In this document: piece after piece, positions 43,773 to 53,283 of the stretch
Layout: each line of letters opens with the position of its first letter
How positions within the stretch are numbered: the stretch's first letter is position 1
NCBI GenBank assembly: GCA_000168995.1
Contig: AAUX01000001.1
Location: 62,001 to 126,000 of the forward strand
Length of the DNA: 64,000 nucleotides
Direction: 5' to 3'
DNA from: Methylophilales bacterium HTCC2181
GTDB lineage: Bacteria > Pseudomonadota > Gammaproteobacteria > Burkholderiales > Methylophilaceae
Notes under the pieces: model-generated
The model's input: the letters and a program-made list of their open reading frames with translations, nothing else
Told to the model about the DNA's origin: nothing
Databases searched by the model: none
Made by a program: the position numbers and the translations under genes

Positions 43773-46573
43773 TTCAAATTTCGAAGTTGTTTAATAAACT
43801 TTGTCTTTGAGGCAGTAAAACTCTCTAGCCTATCTTTTTCTTGGCTAATAACCTCAGATGGTGCTTTGGCAACAAAATTCGCATTATCCAATTTAGAATG
43901 AGCTTTATTAATTTCATTCTCTAAGCGAGTTATTTCTTTTTGTAATCTTTCCTTTTCCACCTCGACGTCTATCTCAATATTCAACATTAACTTATAGTCG
44001 TCAATGATTGCTACTGGAGCTTCTTTTTTTGGTAGGTCGTCACTGACCTCTACGCTAGAAAGCTTGGCCAAACCAATTAAGTACGGTATGAACGTTGCAG
44101 CTTCTGCATCATTTCCTGCTAATGCTAGGGGTATCTTTTCTGCTGGAGAGATATTCATCTCCCCTCTCAAACTTCTGCAATGCTCTACCATTTGTTTTAG
44201 CGTATCCATCCATTTGACTGACTCTGCGTCAACTTTCTCTTCTCTTGATTGAGGAAATGGTTCTAACATAATGGAGTCATTATGCTTCAAAGTCATAGGA
44301 CCAATGATTTGCCATATTTCCTCGGTAATAAAAGGTATGACAGGATGGGCTATTCTTAAGATAGTTTCTAAAGTAGCCAACAAGGTCCTTCTGGTAGCCC
44401 TCTTCTCTGCTTCGCCTCCTTGCTGGATTTGAACTTTTGCTAATTCTAGGTACCAATCACAATACTCATCCCAAATAAATTGATAAATTTCCTGAGAAAC
44501 CAGATCGAACCGATAATCTTCATAAGCTCGCTCAATGTTCTTTAAGGTTAATTGCAGCCTGCTCACAATCCATCTGTCTGCTTTTGAAAAGCTCAAATAA
44601 CCATCGACACATTCATCAAAACCGTTGTCATCCGTTTTGCAATTCATCAAAACAAACCGCGATGCATTCCATAATTTATTACAAAAATTTCGGTAGCCAT
44701 CGCATCGCTGTAAATCAAATTTGATGTCTCTTCCAGGACTTGCAAGACTGGCAAAAGTGAAACGCAGTGCATCGGTACCATAGGATGAAATGCCCTCTGG
44801 AAATTCTTTAGTTGTCTTCTTAATAATCGATTCTGCTTGTTTTGGATTCATCAAGCCTGTGGTTCGTTTCTTCAATAAGTCATCCAGAGAAATGCCATCA
44901 ATTAAATCTATTGGATCAAGAACATTGCCTTTCGATTTACTCATTTTTTGGCCTTCTGCATCACGGATCAATCCATGGACATACACATGCTTAAAAGGAA
45001 TCCGGTTCGTGACATACTTTGTCATCATCACCATACGCGCCACCCAGAAAAAGATAATATCGAAGCCTGTTACAAGGACTGAGGAGGGTAAATATCTATC
45101 TAAGGCTGAATTAGATTGTGCAGGATATTCTGGGGTCCAATCTAATGTAGAAAACGGCCATAGCGCTGAAGAAAACCAGGTATCTAACACATCGTCATCT
45201 CTTCTTAGTTGGCCCGTGTAGCCATCCTTCTTTGCCAAGCTCTGCGCTTCCTCTAATGTGTGTGCCACAAAAATCTCTTGGTTATCTCCATACCATGCTG
45301 GTATCTGATGGCCCCACCAGAGCTGTCGAGAAATACACCAGTCCTGAATATTTTCTAGCCATTGATTGTAGGTATTAACCCAATTTTCTGGATAAAACTT
45401 AATCTCTCCAGCCTTGACTACATCCAACGCCTCCTGCGCAATACTTTTGCCATTTGCTGTATTACTTTTTGTCATTGCAACATACCACTGGTCGGTTAAC
45501 ATAGGCTCAATAACTGTCCCTGTTCTGTCGCCTTTAGGAATTTTTAATGCATGTTTTTCTATTTTTTCTAAATAAGACTTTGCCTTAAGATCTTCAATAA
45601 TTTTTTTTCTCGCCTCAAACCTATCCATTCCTTCATAAACAGGTGTTCCGTTTTCATTAATTTGCCCATCTAAAGTTAAAATATTAATCATAGGTAGATT
45701 ATGTCTTTGGCCTACAGCGTAATCATTAAAGTCATGCGCTGGAGTCACCTTAACTACTCCTGTTCCAAAGGTTGGATCTACGTAATCATCAGCAATAATA
45801 GGAATTTCCCTGTCTATTAGAGGAATAAGAACCATCTTTCCAATGTATTTTTTATAGCGGTCATCGTCTGGGTGAACCATGAGCGCTGAGTCGCCCAGCA
45901 TAGTCTCTGGTCTTGTAGTTGCAATGGTGAGGCTAGTTTTGCTATCAGTGAGCGGATAATTAATATGCCATAAGAAGCCATTTCCATCCTCTTGAACTAC
46001 CTCAAGATCTGATACCGCAGTTTGTAAAGTCACATCCCAATTCACCAGTCTTTTTCCACGATAAATTAATCCATCACGGTATAGCTTTACAAAAACCTCC
46101 GTTACGCTTTTGGACAATCCTTCGTCCATTGTAAATCGTTCTCTGCCCCAATCGGGGGAAGTCCCTAGACGTCGCATTTGTTTAGTAATCGCTCCGCCTG
46201 AAAAATTCTTCCATTCCCATACTTTTTCAATAAATTTCTCTCGCCCTAAATCATGGCGTGAAATGCCTTCCTGATCTAACTGTCTTTCTACAACAATTTG
46301 CGTAGCAATGCCTGCATGGTCGGTACCTGGCTGCCAAAGCGTATTGTCGCCCTTCATCCGGTGATACCGCGTTAGCATATCCATTAGTGTTTGGTTAAAC
46401 CCATGTCCCATATGAAGCTGACCGGTGACATTAGGAGGGGGCAGTAAAATAGAAAAGTTCTCTAGCTTTGTATCGTCTTGGCCAATCTGGTAATAACCCT
46501 TAGACTCCCAAAATTCATACCATTTATTTTCAATATCTACTGGAGCAAATGATTTAGGTAATTCTTTTTTCAT
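43769..46573 (-). CDS. valS: valyl-tRNA synthetase
   Basis: 934 residues, normal bacterial length. HIGH motif [14 protein letters not shown] motif [11 protein letters not shown], editing domain around residues 190-350 ([10 protein letters not shown]), tRNA-binding anticodon domain, and a C-terminal coiled coil ([18 protein letters not shown]) used for tRNA binding. Single gene, transcribed away from the MoeB gene. Confidence 0.98.
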   Translation of the reverse strand: MKKELPKSFAPVDIENKWYEFWESKGYYQIGQDDTKLENFSILLPPPNVTGQLHMGHGFNQTLMDMLTRYHRMKGDNTLWQPGTDHAGIATQIVVERQLDQEGISRHDLGREKFIEKVWEWKNFSGGAITKQMRRLGTSPDWGRERFTMDEGLSKSVTEVFVKLYRDGLIYRGKRLVNWDVTLQTAVSDLEVVQEDGNGFLWHINYPLTDSKTSLTIATTRPETMLGDSALMVHPDDDRYKKYIGKMVLIPLIDREIPIIADDYVDPTFGTGVVKVTPAHDFNDYAVGQRHNLPMINILTLDGQINENGTPVYEGMDRFEARKKIIEDLKAKSYLEKIEKHALKIPKGDRTGTVIEPMLTDQWYVAMTKSNTANGKSIAQEALDVVKAGEIKFYPENWVNTYNQWLENIQDWCISRQLWWGHQIPAWYGDNQEIFVAHTLEEAQSLAKKDGYTGQLRRDDDVLDTWFSSALWPFSTLDWTPEYPAQSNSALDRYLPSSVLVTGFDIIFFWVARMVMMTKYVTNRIPFKHVYVHGLIRDAEGQKMSKSKGNVLDPIDLIDGISLDDLLKKRTTGLMNPKQAESIIKKTTKEFPEGISSYGTDALRFTFASLASPGRDIKFDLQRCDGYRNFCNKLWNASRFVLMNCKTDDNGFDECVDGYLSFSKADRWIVSRLQLTLKNIERAYEDYRFDLVSQEIYQFIWDEYCDWYLELAKVQIQQGGEAEKRATRRTLLATLETILRIAHPVIPFITEEIWQIIGPMTLKHNDSIMLEPFPQSREEKVDAESVKWMDTLKQMVEHCRSLRGEMNISPAEKIPLALAGNDAEAATFIPYLIGLAKLSSVEVSDDLPKKEAPVAIIDDYKLMLNIEIDVEVEKERLQKEITRLENEINKAHSKLDNANFVAKAPSEVISQEKDRLESFTASKTKFIKQLRNLN

Positions 46574-46633
46574 GAAAAGTTTTTCTTTAGTAAGATCATA
46601 ATTCTATCATGGTAGCTTTGTTGCGGCACTGAG

Positions 46634-47383
46634 CTATTTTTCTGAACAAACCTTGCAAGCTGGGTCTTTTTTTACCGTAAACATTTGCCATTTCATACTC
46701 TTAATATCAAGTATTCCCAATGACCCTACCAAAGTCTCGCCAATACTTAAGAGTATTTTTATTACCTCGGCTGCTTGTGCTGAACCAATCATTCCTACCA
46801 AAGGAGCAAAAACACCATGATCAGAGCATCGTAATTCCTGATCATCTTGGGTGTCTGGAAATAAACACTCGTAACAAGGAGAAAGAGGGTTTCTAAAATC
46901 AAATACACTAAGTTGTCCCTCAAACTTTATAGCTGCTCCTGAGACTAACGGTTTTTTTAAGTCGAATGCAATCTGATTGAGAGCATATCGAGTAGTAAAG
47001 TTGTCTGAACAGTCGATAATGACATCTGCATTAGTAGCAATTTTTTTCATGGAGGCTATATCTAATTTGCCCTCTACTGGTATGACGTTAATTTCCAGGT
47101 TAACTTTGTTGAGAAAGTGTTTAGCGGATACTGCCTTATTGATACCTATGGTCGATTCAGAATGTAATATTTGTCTTTGTAAATTACTGAGATCTACATC
47201 ATCAAAATCACAAACTGTAAGAGTTCCCACTCCAGAAGAAGCCAAATAAATTGCTACTGGAGAGCCTAAGCCACCTGCACCAACAATCAAAGCATGACTA
47301 TTAAGTAATTTTTCTTGTCCAGCATACTCAATTTCTGGCAAAAGAATATGTCGGCTGTACCTTTCTAATTGATTATCTTGCAT
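46634..47383 (-). CDS. MoeB/ThiF/HesA family adenylyltransferase
   Basis: 249 residues from the ATG at 47383 (an upstream TTG at 47416 is also in frame). It starts with QLERYSRHILLPEI, has the nucleotide loop VGAGGLGSPVA, and ADVIIDCSDNFTTRY. The paired CxxC zinc sites are CYECLFP and CKVCSEK. It adenylates the C-terminus of a sulfur carrier such as MoaD or ThiS. With moaC present in the window, MoeB is the first guess; ThiF for the thiamine pathway (ThiO-like gene at 8117) cannot be excluded. Confidence 0.88.
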   Translation of the reverse strand: MQDNQLERYSRHILLPEIEYAGQEKLLNSHALIVGAGGLGSPVAIYLASSGVGTLTVCDFDDVDLSNLQRQILHSESTIGINKAVSAKHFLNKVNLEINVIPVEGKLDIASMKKIATNADVIIDCSDNFTTRYALNQIAFDLKKPLVSGAAIKFEGQLSVFDFRNPLSPCYECLFPDTQDDQELRCSDHGVFAPLVGMIGSAQAAEVIKILLSIGETLVGSLGILDIKSMKWQMFTVKKDPACKVCSEK

Positions 47384-47444
47384 ATGCTCAATTCTAAAGG
47401 AATTTATAGGTTTCAAAAAAGATTTGGAAAGATAATTTTAATAA

Positions 47445-47521
47445 TGGGGTGGCTGATGGGGCTCGAACCCACGACAACTGGAATCACAATCCAGGGCTCT
47501 ACCAACTGAGCTACAGCCACC
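47445..47521 (-). tRNA. tRNA-His (GTG)
   Basis: Minus strand, 77 bases. Anticodon GTG in the loop ttgtgat; the extra 5' G (G-1) opposite C73 and an encoded CCA are present. Third tRNA of a Pro-Arg-His unit. Confidence 0.97.
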
Positions 47522-47528
47522 ATAAAAT

Positions 47529-47605
47529 TGGCCTGCCCGACAGGATTCGAACCTGTGACCCTCTGCTTAGAAGGCAGATGCTCTATCCAACTGAGCTACG
47601 GGCAG
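47529..47605 (-). tRNA. tRNA-Arg (TCT)
   Basis: Minus strand, 77 bases. Anticodon TCT in the loop ccttctaag, acceptor stem ctgcccg / cgggcag, encoded CCA. Seven bases upstream of tRNA-His. Confidence 0.96.
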
Positions 47606-47658
47606 CTAACTAAAGATAGTAATGCATATTTACGGGCTTGCTTTTATTACTTTAAACT

Positions 47659-47735
47659 TGGTCGGGGTGGAGAGATTCGAACTCCCGACATCCTGCTCCC
47701 AAAGCAGGCGCGCTACCAGGCTACGCTACACCCCG
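47659..47735 (-). tRNA. tRNA-Pro (TGG)
   Basis: Minus strand, 77 bases. Anticodon TGG in the loop tttgggagc, acceptor stem cggggtg / caccccg, encoded CCA. First tRNA of the unit, immediately behind a strong promoter. Confidence 0.97.
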
Positions 47736-47743
47736 AACGCGCA

Positions 47744-47772
47744 AATATAGCCTAAATACTAACTTTGGTCAA
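47744..47772 (-). promoter_or_regulatory. promoter of the Pro-Arg-His tRNA operon
   Basis: On the minus strand, -35 TTGACC (47767-47772) and -10 TATATT (47744-47749) with exactly 17 bases between. Downstream of the -10 is tgcgcg, a GC-rich discriminator as in stringently controlled tRNA/rRNA promoters. The start point falls within or just before the first bases of tRNA-Pro. Confidence 0.7.
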
Positions 47773-47856
47773 ATTTCATTTTAGATGAAATTATTTCTTT
47801 AAATAGAGCTTCTGTTAAAATAAAACACTTGTTAACCTTAATGAAAATATAATTGT

Positions 47857-48705
47857 ATGGCAGCTAAAATCATTGATGGAAAGAAAATTGCAGGGGATCT
47901 TCTTTTAAAGCTTAAAGAGGAAATAGCTCAAAGACAAATTGATGGGTTTAGAGCTCCCTGTTTAGCAGTTTTATTAATCGGCGACAATCCAGCTTCCGAA
48001 GTCTATGTTCGTAATAAAAAAATTGCTTGTGAAAAAATTGGCATCAAATCTATTTCTATCGACTTAAAAAGTGATGTCAGTGAAGATGAAGTATTAGCTT
48101 TGGTGAAAAAATTGAATGATGATGAAACCGTTGATGGAATTCTAGTTCAGTCTCCTTTACCCAAGCATGTAGATGAGAAATTAGTGATTGAAGCTATCAG
48201 CCCCAATAAGGATGTGGACGGGTTTCATCCATTAAATATTGGCTTATTAGCGATCAAAAGGCCTAAGCTAAGATCATGCACCCCTTTCGGTGTCATCAAA
48301 ATGCTCAAAACATTAGATGTAGATTTAACTGGAATGAATGCCACAGTTGTGGGTGCCTCTAATAATGTAGGTCGACCCATGGCGCTCGAACTATTACTCG
48401 AAAATTGTACGGTGACGATCTGTAATAGTAGGACAAAGGATCTCGAAAAAAAAGTGAGTCAGGCTGATTTGGTTGTAGTGGCCGCAGGGATAAAAAATCT
48501 CGTTAGAGGAGAATGGATCAAGGAAGGAGCCATTGTTATTGATATAGGAATCAATCGTGTTGAAGGAAAATTAGTTGGAGACGTTGAGTTCTCGATTGCA
48601 AAAGAAAAGGCTTCCTTTATCAGCCCTGTTCCTGGTGGAGTGGGTCCTATGACAGTAGCAACACTTATGGAGAATACCCTTCTTGCTCAAAAGTTATTAT
48701 CCTGA
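47857..48705 (+). CDS. folD: bifunctional methylenetetrahydrofolate dehydrogenase / cyclohydrolase
   Basis: 282 residues. Interconverts methylene-THF and 10-formyl-THF through methenyl-THF. Signatures: [17 protein letters not shown] (with the catalytic Lys), [24 protein letters not shown] and [15 protein letters not shown]. It supplies the formyl donor for fmt and methylene-THF for metF in this window. A short upstream ATG (47841) is closed by a stop and not the start. Confidence 0.97.
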   Translation: MAAKIIDGKKIAGDLLLKLKEEIAQRQIDGFRAPCLAVLLIGDNPASEVYVRNKKIACEKIGIKSISIDLKSDVSEDEVLALVKKLNDDETVDGILVQSPLPKHVDEKLVIEAISPNKDVDGFHPLNIGLLAIKRPKLRSCTPFGVIKMLKTLDVDLTGMNATVVGASNNVGRPMALELLLENCTVTICNSRTKDLEKKVSQADLVVVAAGIKNLVRGEWIKEGAIVIDIGINRVEGKLVGDVEFSIAKEKASFISPVPGGVGPMTVATLMENTLLAQKLLS

Positions 48706-48777
48706 TTGCTGTTCATATATCTCATAAGAGTGTAAAATTCCGCGGTTGAAATAAAAATTTATATTGGAGCCTAGTCA

Positions 48778-49413
48778 ATGGCAGCAAAAAAATCATTAAT
48801 GGAAAAAGCAATGGCAGCGGCTAAAAAGGTGATTGCAAAGCCTGTAGCTAAAAAGGTGGTTGCAAAGCCTGTAGCTAAAAAGGTGGTTGCAAAGCCTGTA
48901 GCTAAAAAGGTGGTTGCAAAGCCTGTAGCTAAAAAGGTGGTTGCAAAGCCTGTAGCTAAAAAGGTGGTTGCAAAGCCTGTAGCTAAAAAGTCTTCATCTT
49001 CTGGATTGAAAGAATTTAGGTCATATACACCTAAAGCAGGAGAAAAATATATGAGCAAGTCTCAATTAAAGCATTTTATAAAAATACTAAATGATTGGAA
49101 AATTGAGCTAAGTCATGATATCGATAGAACTGTATCGCATATGCAGGATGACGTCACTTCTTATGCTGATCCCAATGATAGAGCAAGCCAAGAGTCTGAT
49201 ATGGCTCTAGAATTAAGAAACCGTGATAGAGAAAGAAAGCTTATAAAAAAGATCAATGACACCCTAAGAATGATTGATAGCGATGATTATGGATATTGTA
49301 ATCAATGTGGTGAGGAAATTGGATTAAACAGATTGCAGGCAAGGCCAACCGCGACACTTTGTATTGATTGTAAAACTTTGGATGAGATTAGAGAAAAACA
49401 AATGGCTAAATAA
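48778..49413 (+). CDS. dksA: DksA-type transcription factor with a repetitive basic N-terminal tail
   Basis: 211 residues. The C-terminal 140 match DksA: EKYMSKSQLKHFIKIL, the tip motif ADPNDRASQESD with the two aspartates and Ala that reach the RNA polymerase secondary channel, and a four-Cys zinc finger CNQCG..CIDC. It works with ppGpp on rRNA/tRNA promoters. In front lies a Lys/Ala/Val/Pro tail of about 70 residues in which KKVVAKPVA repeats, resembling the tails of histone-H1-like and AlgP proteins. E. coli DksA (151 aa) lacks it. A Shine-Dalgarno (ttggag) precedes the ATG. It ends at a strong terminator. Confidence 0.88.
   Translation: MAAKKSLMEKAMAAAKKVIAKPVAKKVVAKPVAKKVVAKPVAKKVVAKPVAKKVVAKPVAKKVVAKPVAKKSSSSGLKEFRSYTPKAGEKYMSKSQLKHFIKILNDWKIELSHDIDRTVSHMQDDVTSYADPNDRASQESDMALELRNRDRERKLIKKINDTLRMIDSDDYGYCNQCGEEIGLNRLQARPTATLCIDCKTLDEIREKQMAK
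48820..48990 (+). repeat. 27-bp tandem repeat in dksA (six full copies plus nine bases)
   Basis: Unit gctaaaaaggtggttgcaaa plus gcctgta. Copies start at 48820, 48847, 48874, 48901, 48928 and 48955, followed by gctaaaaag. Copies two to six are identical; the first differs by one base (gatt for ggtt). Each codes AKKVVAKPV in frame, so gain or loss of a unit changes the tail by nine residues without shifting the frame. Confidence 0.97.
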
Positions 49414-49440
49414 AAAAAACCCGGTTTCCCGGGTTTTTTT
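49414..49440 (+). terminator. bidirectional intrinsic terminator between dksA and pnp
   Basis: Hairpin aacccgg / ccgggtt with loop tttc, flanked by an A-run on the left and a T-run on the right. It can end dksA on the plus strand and pnp on the minus strand. Confidence 0.93.
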
Positions 49441-49446
49441 ATCTAT

Positions 49447-51573
49447 CTACTCCTGATCTTCATCCTTTTTTTCTTCTGGTGGAGGTGGCTCAATTAAAGC
49501 TTTAGCACTTACCCGCACACGACCTTTGTCGTCAACTTCAATAACCTTTACCTTAACTTCGTCACCCTCTGACAAATGATCTTTAACTGCTTTTATTCTT
49601 TCATGGGCAATTTGTGAGATATGTAACAGTCCATCCTTACCCGGCAAGAGTGAAACAATTGCACCAAAATCTAAAATTTTAATAACTTTACCATCGTAAA
49701 CCTGGTCTACTTCAACATCTGCTGTAATTTCTTTAATCCTATCTATAGCAGCTTGGCCAGATTCGCCATTAGTGCAAGCAACCTTAACTAATCCGTCGTC
49801 GTCAATATCAATAGTTGCACCTGTTTCAGCAGCAAGACCTTTAATGACTGCTCCGCCCTTACCAATTACATCACGGATTTTATCTGGATGAATTTTTATC
49901 GTAAGAATCTGTGGCGCGAACTGAGACATTTCTGTTCTTGGAGCCTTCAAGGTCTTTTTCATAATTTTAAGTATATGGTCAATACCTTCTCGGGCCTGAG
50001 AAAGAGCAACTTGCATTATCTCAGACGTAATACCGGTTATTTTTATGTCCATTTGAAGAGCAGTAATACCATTATCAGTACCTGCTACTTTAAAGTCCAT
50101 ATCACCCAAATGGTCTTCATCGCCCAAAATATCTGTTAATACAGCTACGCGGTTATCTTCTTTAATTAAACCCATTGCAATTCCAGCTACATGATCAGTC
50201 ATAGGGACTCCTGCATCCATCATCGCCATAGTCCCCCCACATATTGAAGCCATAGAACTAGAACCATTCGACTCTGTAATCTCAGATACAAGACGAATCG
50301 TATAATCAAAGTCCTCTTTACTTGGAAGGGCTGCTGACAAACCTCTTTTAGCCAGTTTTCCATGACCAATTTCTCTTCTTTTTGGCGTTCCGACTCTACC
50401 TGTTTCACCTGTAGCGTAAGGAGGGAAATTATAATGCAGCATAAATCTATCTTTAAATTCACCTTGGAGTGCATCGATAATTTGTTCGTCTCTTCCGGTA
50501 CCTAATGTTGCTACGACAATAGCCTGAGTCTCTCCTCTAGTGAAGAGTGCAGATCCATGAGCTCTTGGAAGAACGCCTGTTCTAATTTCTATTGGTCTGA
50601 CTGTTCTTGTGTCGCGGCCATCAATTCTCGGGTCGCCATCTAAAATCTTATTTCTAACTATTTTGGACTCAAGATTAAAGAATTCATTTTTAATTGCATT
50701 CATCTCATTTGGTGTTGTATTTTCGTTAGCTACTTCGGCTAATACTTTGTCCTTAATTTCAGACAGTTTTTCAGACCGCTCACCTTTTGCCTTAATTGCG
50801 AAAGCTTTTTCAAGATCTTTTGCAGCAATCTTTTCTATTTTTGATACTAAGTCCTTATTTGTTTCTTGCGCTGTCCAGTCCCAGGGGTCCTTTGCTGCCT
50901 CTTTTGCAAACTCATTAATCATTTTAATGACCGGCTGCATAGCTTTATGTCCCGCCAAAACTGCGTCAAGCATCACTTTTTCTGGTAACTCTTTAGCCTC
51001 AGACTCAACCATTAATACTGCTGCATCACTTCCAGCCACCACTAAATCTAGCTCACTATCAACCAATTGTGTTTTAGTTGGATTGATAACAAACTTCTCG
51101 TCAATGTATCCCACTCTAGATGCTCCTACAGGTCCATAGAAAGGAATGCCTGAAATCGCTAATGCCGCTGACGCCCCTATAATAGCCGGTATATCTGAAT
51201 CAATTTCACTGTCAGATGACATAACAGTAGCCACTATTTGAATTTCGTTATAGAAATTTTTTGGAAATAATGGTCTAAGAGGCCTGTCAATTAATCGGCA
51301 GGTTAATGTTTCTTTTTCGCTAGGACGGCCTTCTCTCTTAAAGAAGCCTCCAGGTATTTTTCCCGCTGCGTAGGTTTTTTCTTGGTAATCAACAGTAAGT
51401 GGGAAAAAATCTTGGCCCTCTCTTGCATTTTTGTTTCCAACTGCTGTTACTAACACTACCGTATCGCCATATGACACCATTACAGCACCGTCAGCTTGAC
51501 GTCCAATCTCACCCGTTTCTATCGTTAACGTATTGTCTCCAAACTTGACACTTTTCTTTACTATATTAAACAT
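49447..51573 (-). CDS. pnp: polyribonucleotide nucleotidyltransferase (PNPase)
   Basis: 708 residues from the ATG at 51573 ([14 protein letters not shown]), preceded by aagga; a longer frame to 51597 has no good start. Two RNase PH domains (first: [21 protein letters not shown], second: [17 protein letters not shown] and [19 protein letters not shown]), then KH ([15 protein letters not shown]) and S1 ([20 protein letters not shown]). Degrades RNA 3'-5' with phosphate. The order rpsO-pnp is standard. Confidence 0.97.
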   Translation of the reverse strand: MFNIVKKSVKFGDNTLTIETGEIGRQADGAVMVSYGDTVVLVTAVGNKNAREGQDFFPLTVDYQEKTYAAGKIPGGFFKREGRPSEKETLTCRLIDRPLRPLFPKNFYNEIQIVATVMSSDSEIDSDIPAIIGASAALAISGIPFYGPVGASRVGYIDEKFVINPTKTQLVDSELDLVVAGSDAAVLMVESEAKELPEKVMLDAVLAGHKAMQPVIKMINEFAKEAAKDPWDWTAQETNKDLVSKIEKIAAKDLEKAFAIKAKGERSEKLSEIKDKVLAEVANENTTPNEMNAIKNEFFNLESKIVRNKILDGDPRIDGRDTRTVRPIEIRTGVLPRAHGSALFTRGETQAIVVATLGTGRDEQIIDALQGEFKDRFMLHYNFPPYATGETGRVGTPKRREIGHGKLAKRGLSAALPSKEDFDYTIRLVSEITESNGSSSMASICGGTMAMMDAGVPMTDHVAGIAMGLIKEDNRVAVLTDILGDEDHLGDMDFKVAGTDNGITALQMDIKITGITSEIMQVALSQAREGIDHILKIMKKTLKAPRTEMSQFAPQILTIKIHPDKIRDVIGKGGAVIKGLAAETGATIDIDDDGLVKVACTNGESGQAAIDRIKEITADVEVDQVYDGKVIKILDFGAIVSLLPGKDGLLHISQIAHERIKAVKDHLSEGDEVKVKVIEVDDKGRVRVSAKALIEPPPPEEKKDEDQE

Positions 51574-51630
51574 TGATTTTCCTTTTATTTTTATCATTAT
51601 TCACTTCCCAATAATGACTGACACCATAAT

Positions 51631-51676
51631 AAAAAAAGCCGACTCGAGCTTAAGTAGCAAGGAATCGGCTTGTATA
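51631..51676 (-). terminator. terminator-like hairpin after rpsO
   Basis: Minus strand: aagccga ... tcggctt closing a loop of about 22 bases (which itself can pair in part), followed by a T-run. Sits between rpsO and pnp and may also be an attenuator or RNase III processing site, as known for the rpsO-pnp region in E. coli. Confidence 0.75.
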
Positions 51677-51689
51677 ATTTACAACTTTT

Positions 51690-51959
51690 TTACTTTCTAA
51701 TACCTAAACGTTTGATAAGTCCTTGATATCTCTCAAGGCTTTTTCTTTTTAGATAATCCAATAACTTACGTCTTTGGCTGACTAGCGCTAATAGACCTCT
51801 TCTAGAGTGATGGTCCTTAGCGTTAACTTTAAAATGTTCAGTAAGATAATTTATTCTATCCGTAAGCAGTGCTACCTGTACTTCAGGTGACCCGGTATCA
51901 TTTTTTGCTAGCTGATAATCTGCTACTATCTTTGCTTTTTCTACAGCAGTACTTGTCAT
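51690..51959 (-). CDS. rpsO: 30S ribosomal protein S15
   Basis: 89 residues; [45 protein letters not shown] and the C-terminal LIKRLGIRK are S15 signatures. Binds 16S rRNA helices 20-22. Strong Shine-Dalgarno (taggag). Between truB and pnp, as usual. Confidence 0.98.
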   Translation of the reverse strand: MTSTAVEKAKIVADYQLAKNDTGSPEVQVALLTDRINYLTEHFKVNAKDHHSRRGLLALVSQRRKLLDYLKRKSLERYQGLIKRLGIRK

Positions 51960-52031
51960 GCATTTCTCCTATTTCAGAACCGCACATTTTACTATATTTA
52001 TACGGATTTAACAAAATTTTTCTTATTCTAC

Positions 52032-52934
52032 TTAACTTAAGGCCAAAAGTCTTCTTACCTTTAAATAACCATGCCTATCTAAGGTCCCAAGACCTAAAAA
52101 GAACTTATCTTTATTGTATAATCTATAAATTCCTTCTTTCATTCCCTTAAATAACAAAGTCTTTCCATCTTTAATTGCTTCTTCAGCACTAGGAACTAAA
52201 CTTATATCATCTAAATAGTTTAAAAATTCATCTATAGGGAAAATAAGTGCATCCCTAGCTTCTTTGTCTGATGCCTCAATCATATCTAATGTTTTTGCTT
52301 GCTCAACATTAACTGACCCTATGGCAGTCCTTCTGAGAGCGATCAAGTAACCACCGGTATTTAATTTATCCCCTATATCGCTTGCTAAGGTTCTAATATA
52401 GGTCCCTTTTGAGCATTCCACAGTAATCTTTAATACATTATCTGAATAGTCGATCAAATCGAGTGACACAATATTAATACTTCTTTTCTTTCGCTCTATC
52501 TCCTCACCCTTTCGAGCATACTCATAAAGGGGTTTTCCCTTAAACTTTAATGCTGAATACATTGGTGGTGTTTGCTCTTGCATTCCTGAGAATTGCTTTA
52601 ATGTTTCTTTGATTTCTTTTAACGCGGGGAAATGCTGGACATTTAGGTCCACTATAACACCTTCTGAATCACCGGTATTGCTTCTGAAGCCAAGCTTAAT
52701 AGACGCCTCGTATGTTTTGTCTGACTCCAAGAGGAAGCTAGAAAACTTAGTTGCTTCACCTAGGCATATGGGAAGTAAGCCTGTTGCCAATGGATCAAGC
52801 GTGCCTGTATGTCCAGCTTTCTTTGGACTAAAAATCCATTTAATTTTGGATAATGCTTGATTTGAAGAATAGCCCAATGGTTTATCGACTAATATGACTC
52901 CACTTATATCCAATTTAATACGCTTAGGCTGCAT
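52032..52934 (-). CDS. truB: tRNA pseudouridine-55 synthase
   Basis: 300 residues. The catalytic Asp is in KKAGHTGTLDPLATGLLP, with SALKFKGKPLYEYARKG and GTYIRTLASDIGD. Makes pseudouridine 55 in tRNA. Starts 11 bases after rbfA and belongs to the nusA-infB-rbfA-truB unit. Confidence 0.97.
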   Translation of the reverse strand: MQPKRIKLDISGVILVDKPLGYSSNQALSKIKWIFSPKKAGHTGTLDPLATGLLPICLGEATKFSSFLLESDKTYEASIKLGFRSNTGDSEGVIVDLNVQHFPALKEIKETLKQFSGMQEQTPPMYSALKFKGKPLYEYARKGEEIERKKRSINIVSLDLIDYSDNVLKITVECSKGTYIRTLASDIGDKLNTGGYLIALRRTAIGSVNVEQAKTLDMIEASDKEARDALIFPIDEFLNYLDDISLVPSAEEAIKDGKTLLFKGMKEGIYRLYNKDKFFLGLGTLDRHGYLKVRRLLALS

Positions 52935-52945
52935 GAACTGAATAT

Positions 52946-53281
52946 TTAAATACCATCAAGTAGTTTTGAAATTTTAATACTCTCATCAATTGATTTATCA
53001 TATACAAAATGTAACTTCGGAATGCCTCGGGTTGTCATTCTTTTTGCCAGTTGTGATCGAAGAAAAGGCATTGATCTTGCTAGACCCTTCATCACTTCTT
53101 CACTAGCCTCTTCCTGCGACACGAAAAATACTTTTGCATGCTTAAGACAGGGAGAAACGTCAACATCAAGAATAGTTATTTGATTTAACGAAGGGTCTTT
53201 TACTTCTTTTTGAAGAAGATTGGCCAATTCTTTTTTTATTTGTTGCCTTATACGATCACTTCTTGGGTAATCTTTAGCCAA
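52946..53281 (-). CDS. rbfA: ribosome-binding factor A
   Basis: 111 residues, KH-like fold. It helps 16S rRNA 5' end maturation and cold adaptation. Start block AKDYPRSDRIRQQIKKELA is typical, with VSPCLKHAKVFF in the middle. The start is TTG at 53281, two bases past the infB stop, with aggaaa upstream. No ATG precedes the conserved block. Confidence 0.93.
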   Translation of the reverse strand: MAKDYPRSDRIRQQIKKELANLLQKEVKDPSLNQITILDVDVSPCLKHAKVFFVSQEEASEEVMKGLARSMPFLRSQLAKRMTTRGIPKLHFVYDKSIDESIKISKLLDGI

Positions 53282-53283
53282 GG

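Noticed and set aside
47445-47735. Integration of a mobile element at the tRNA cluster
   Set aside because: No integrase, no duplicated tRNA 3' end and no change of gene style on either side.
48820-48990. CRISPR-like direct repeats
   Set aside because: No spacers; units abut, are in frame and encode a regular peptide inside dksA.
48771-49058. Antisense open frame across the repeat
   Set aside because: It is only the mirror of the repeat, giving a low-complexity peptide with no family resemblance.
50220-50474. Alternative-frame proteins inside pnp, infB and valS
   Set aside because: They overlap well-supported conserved genes completely and show no family motif.
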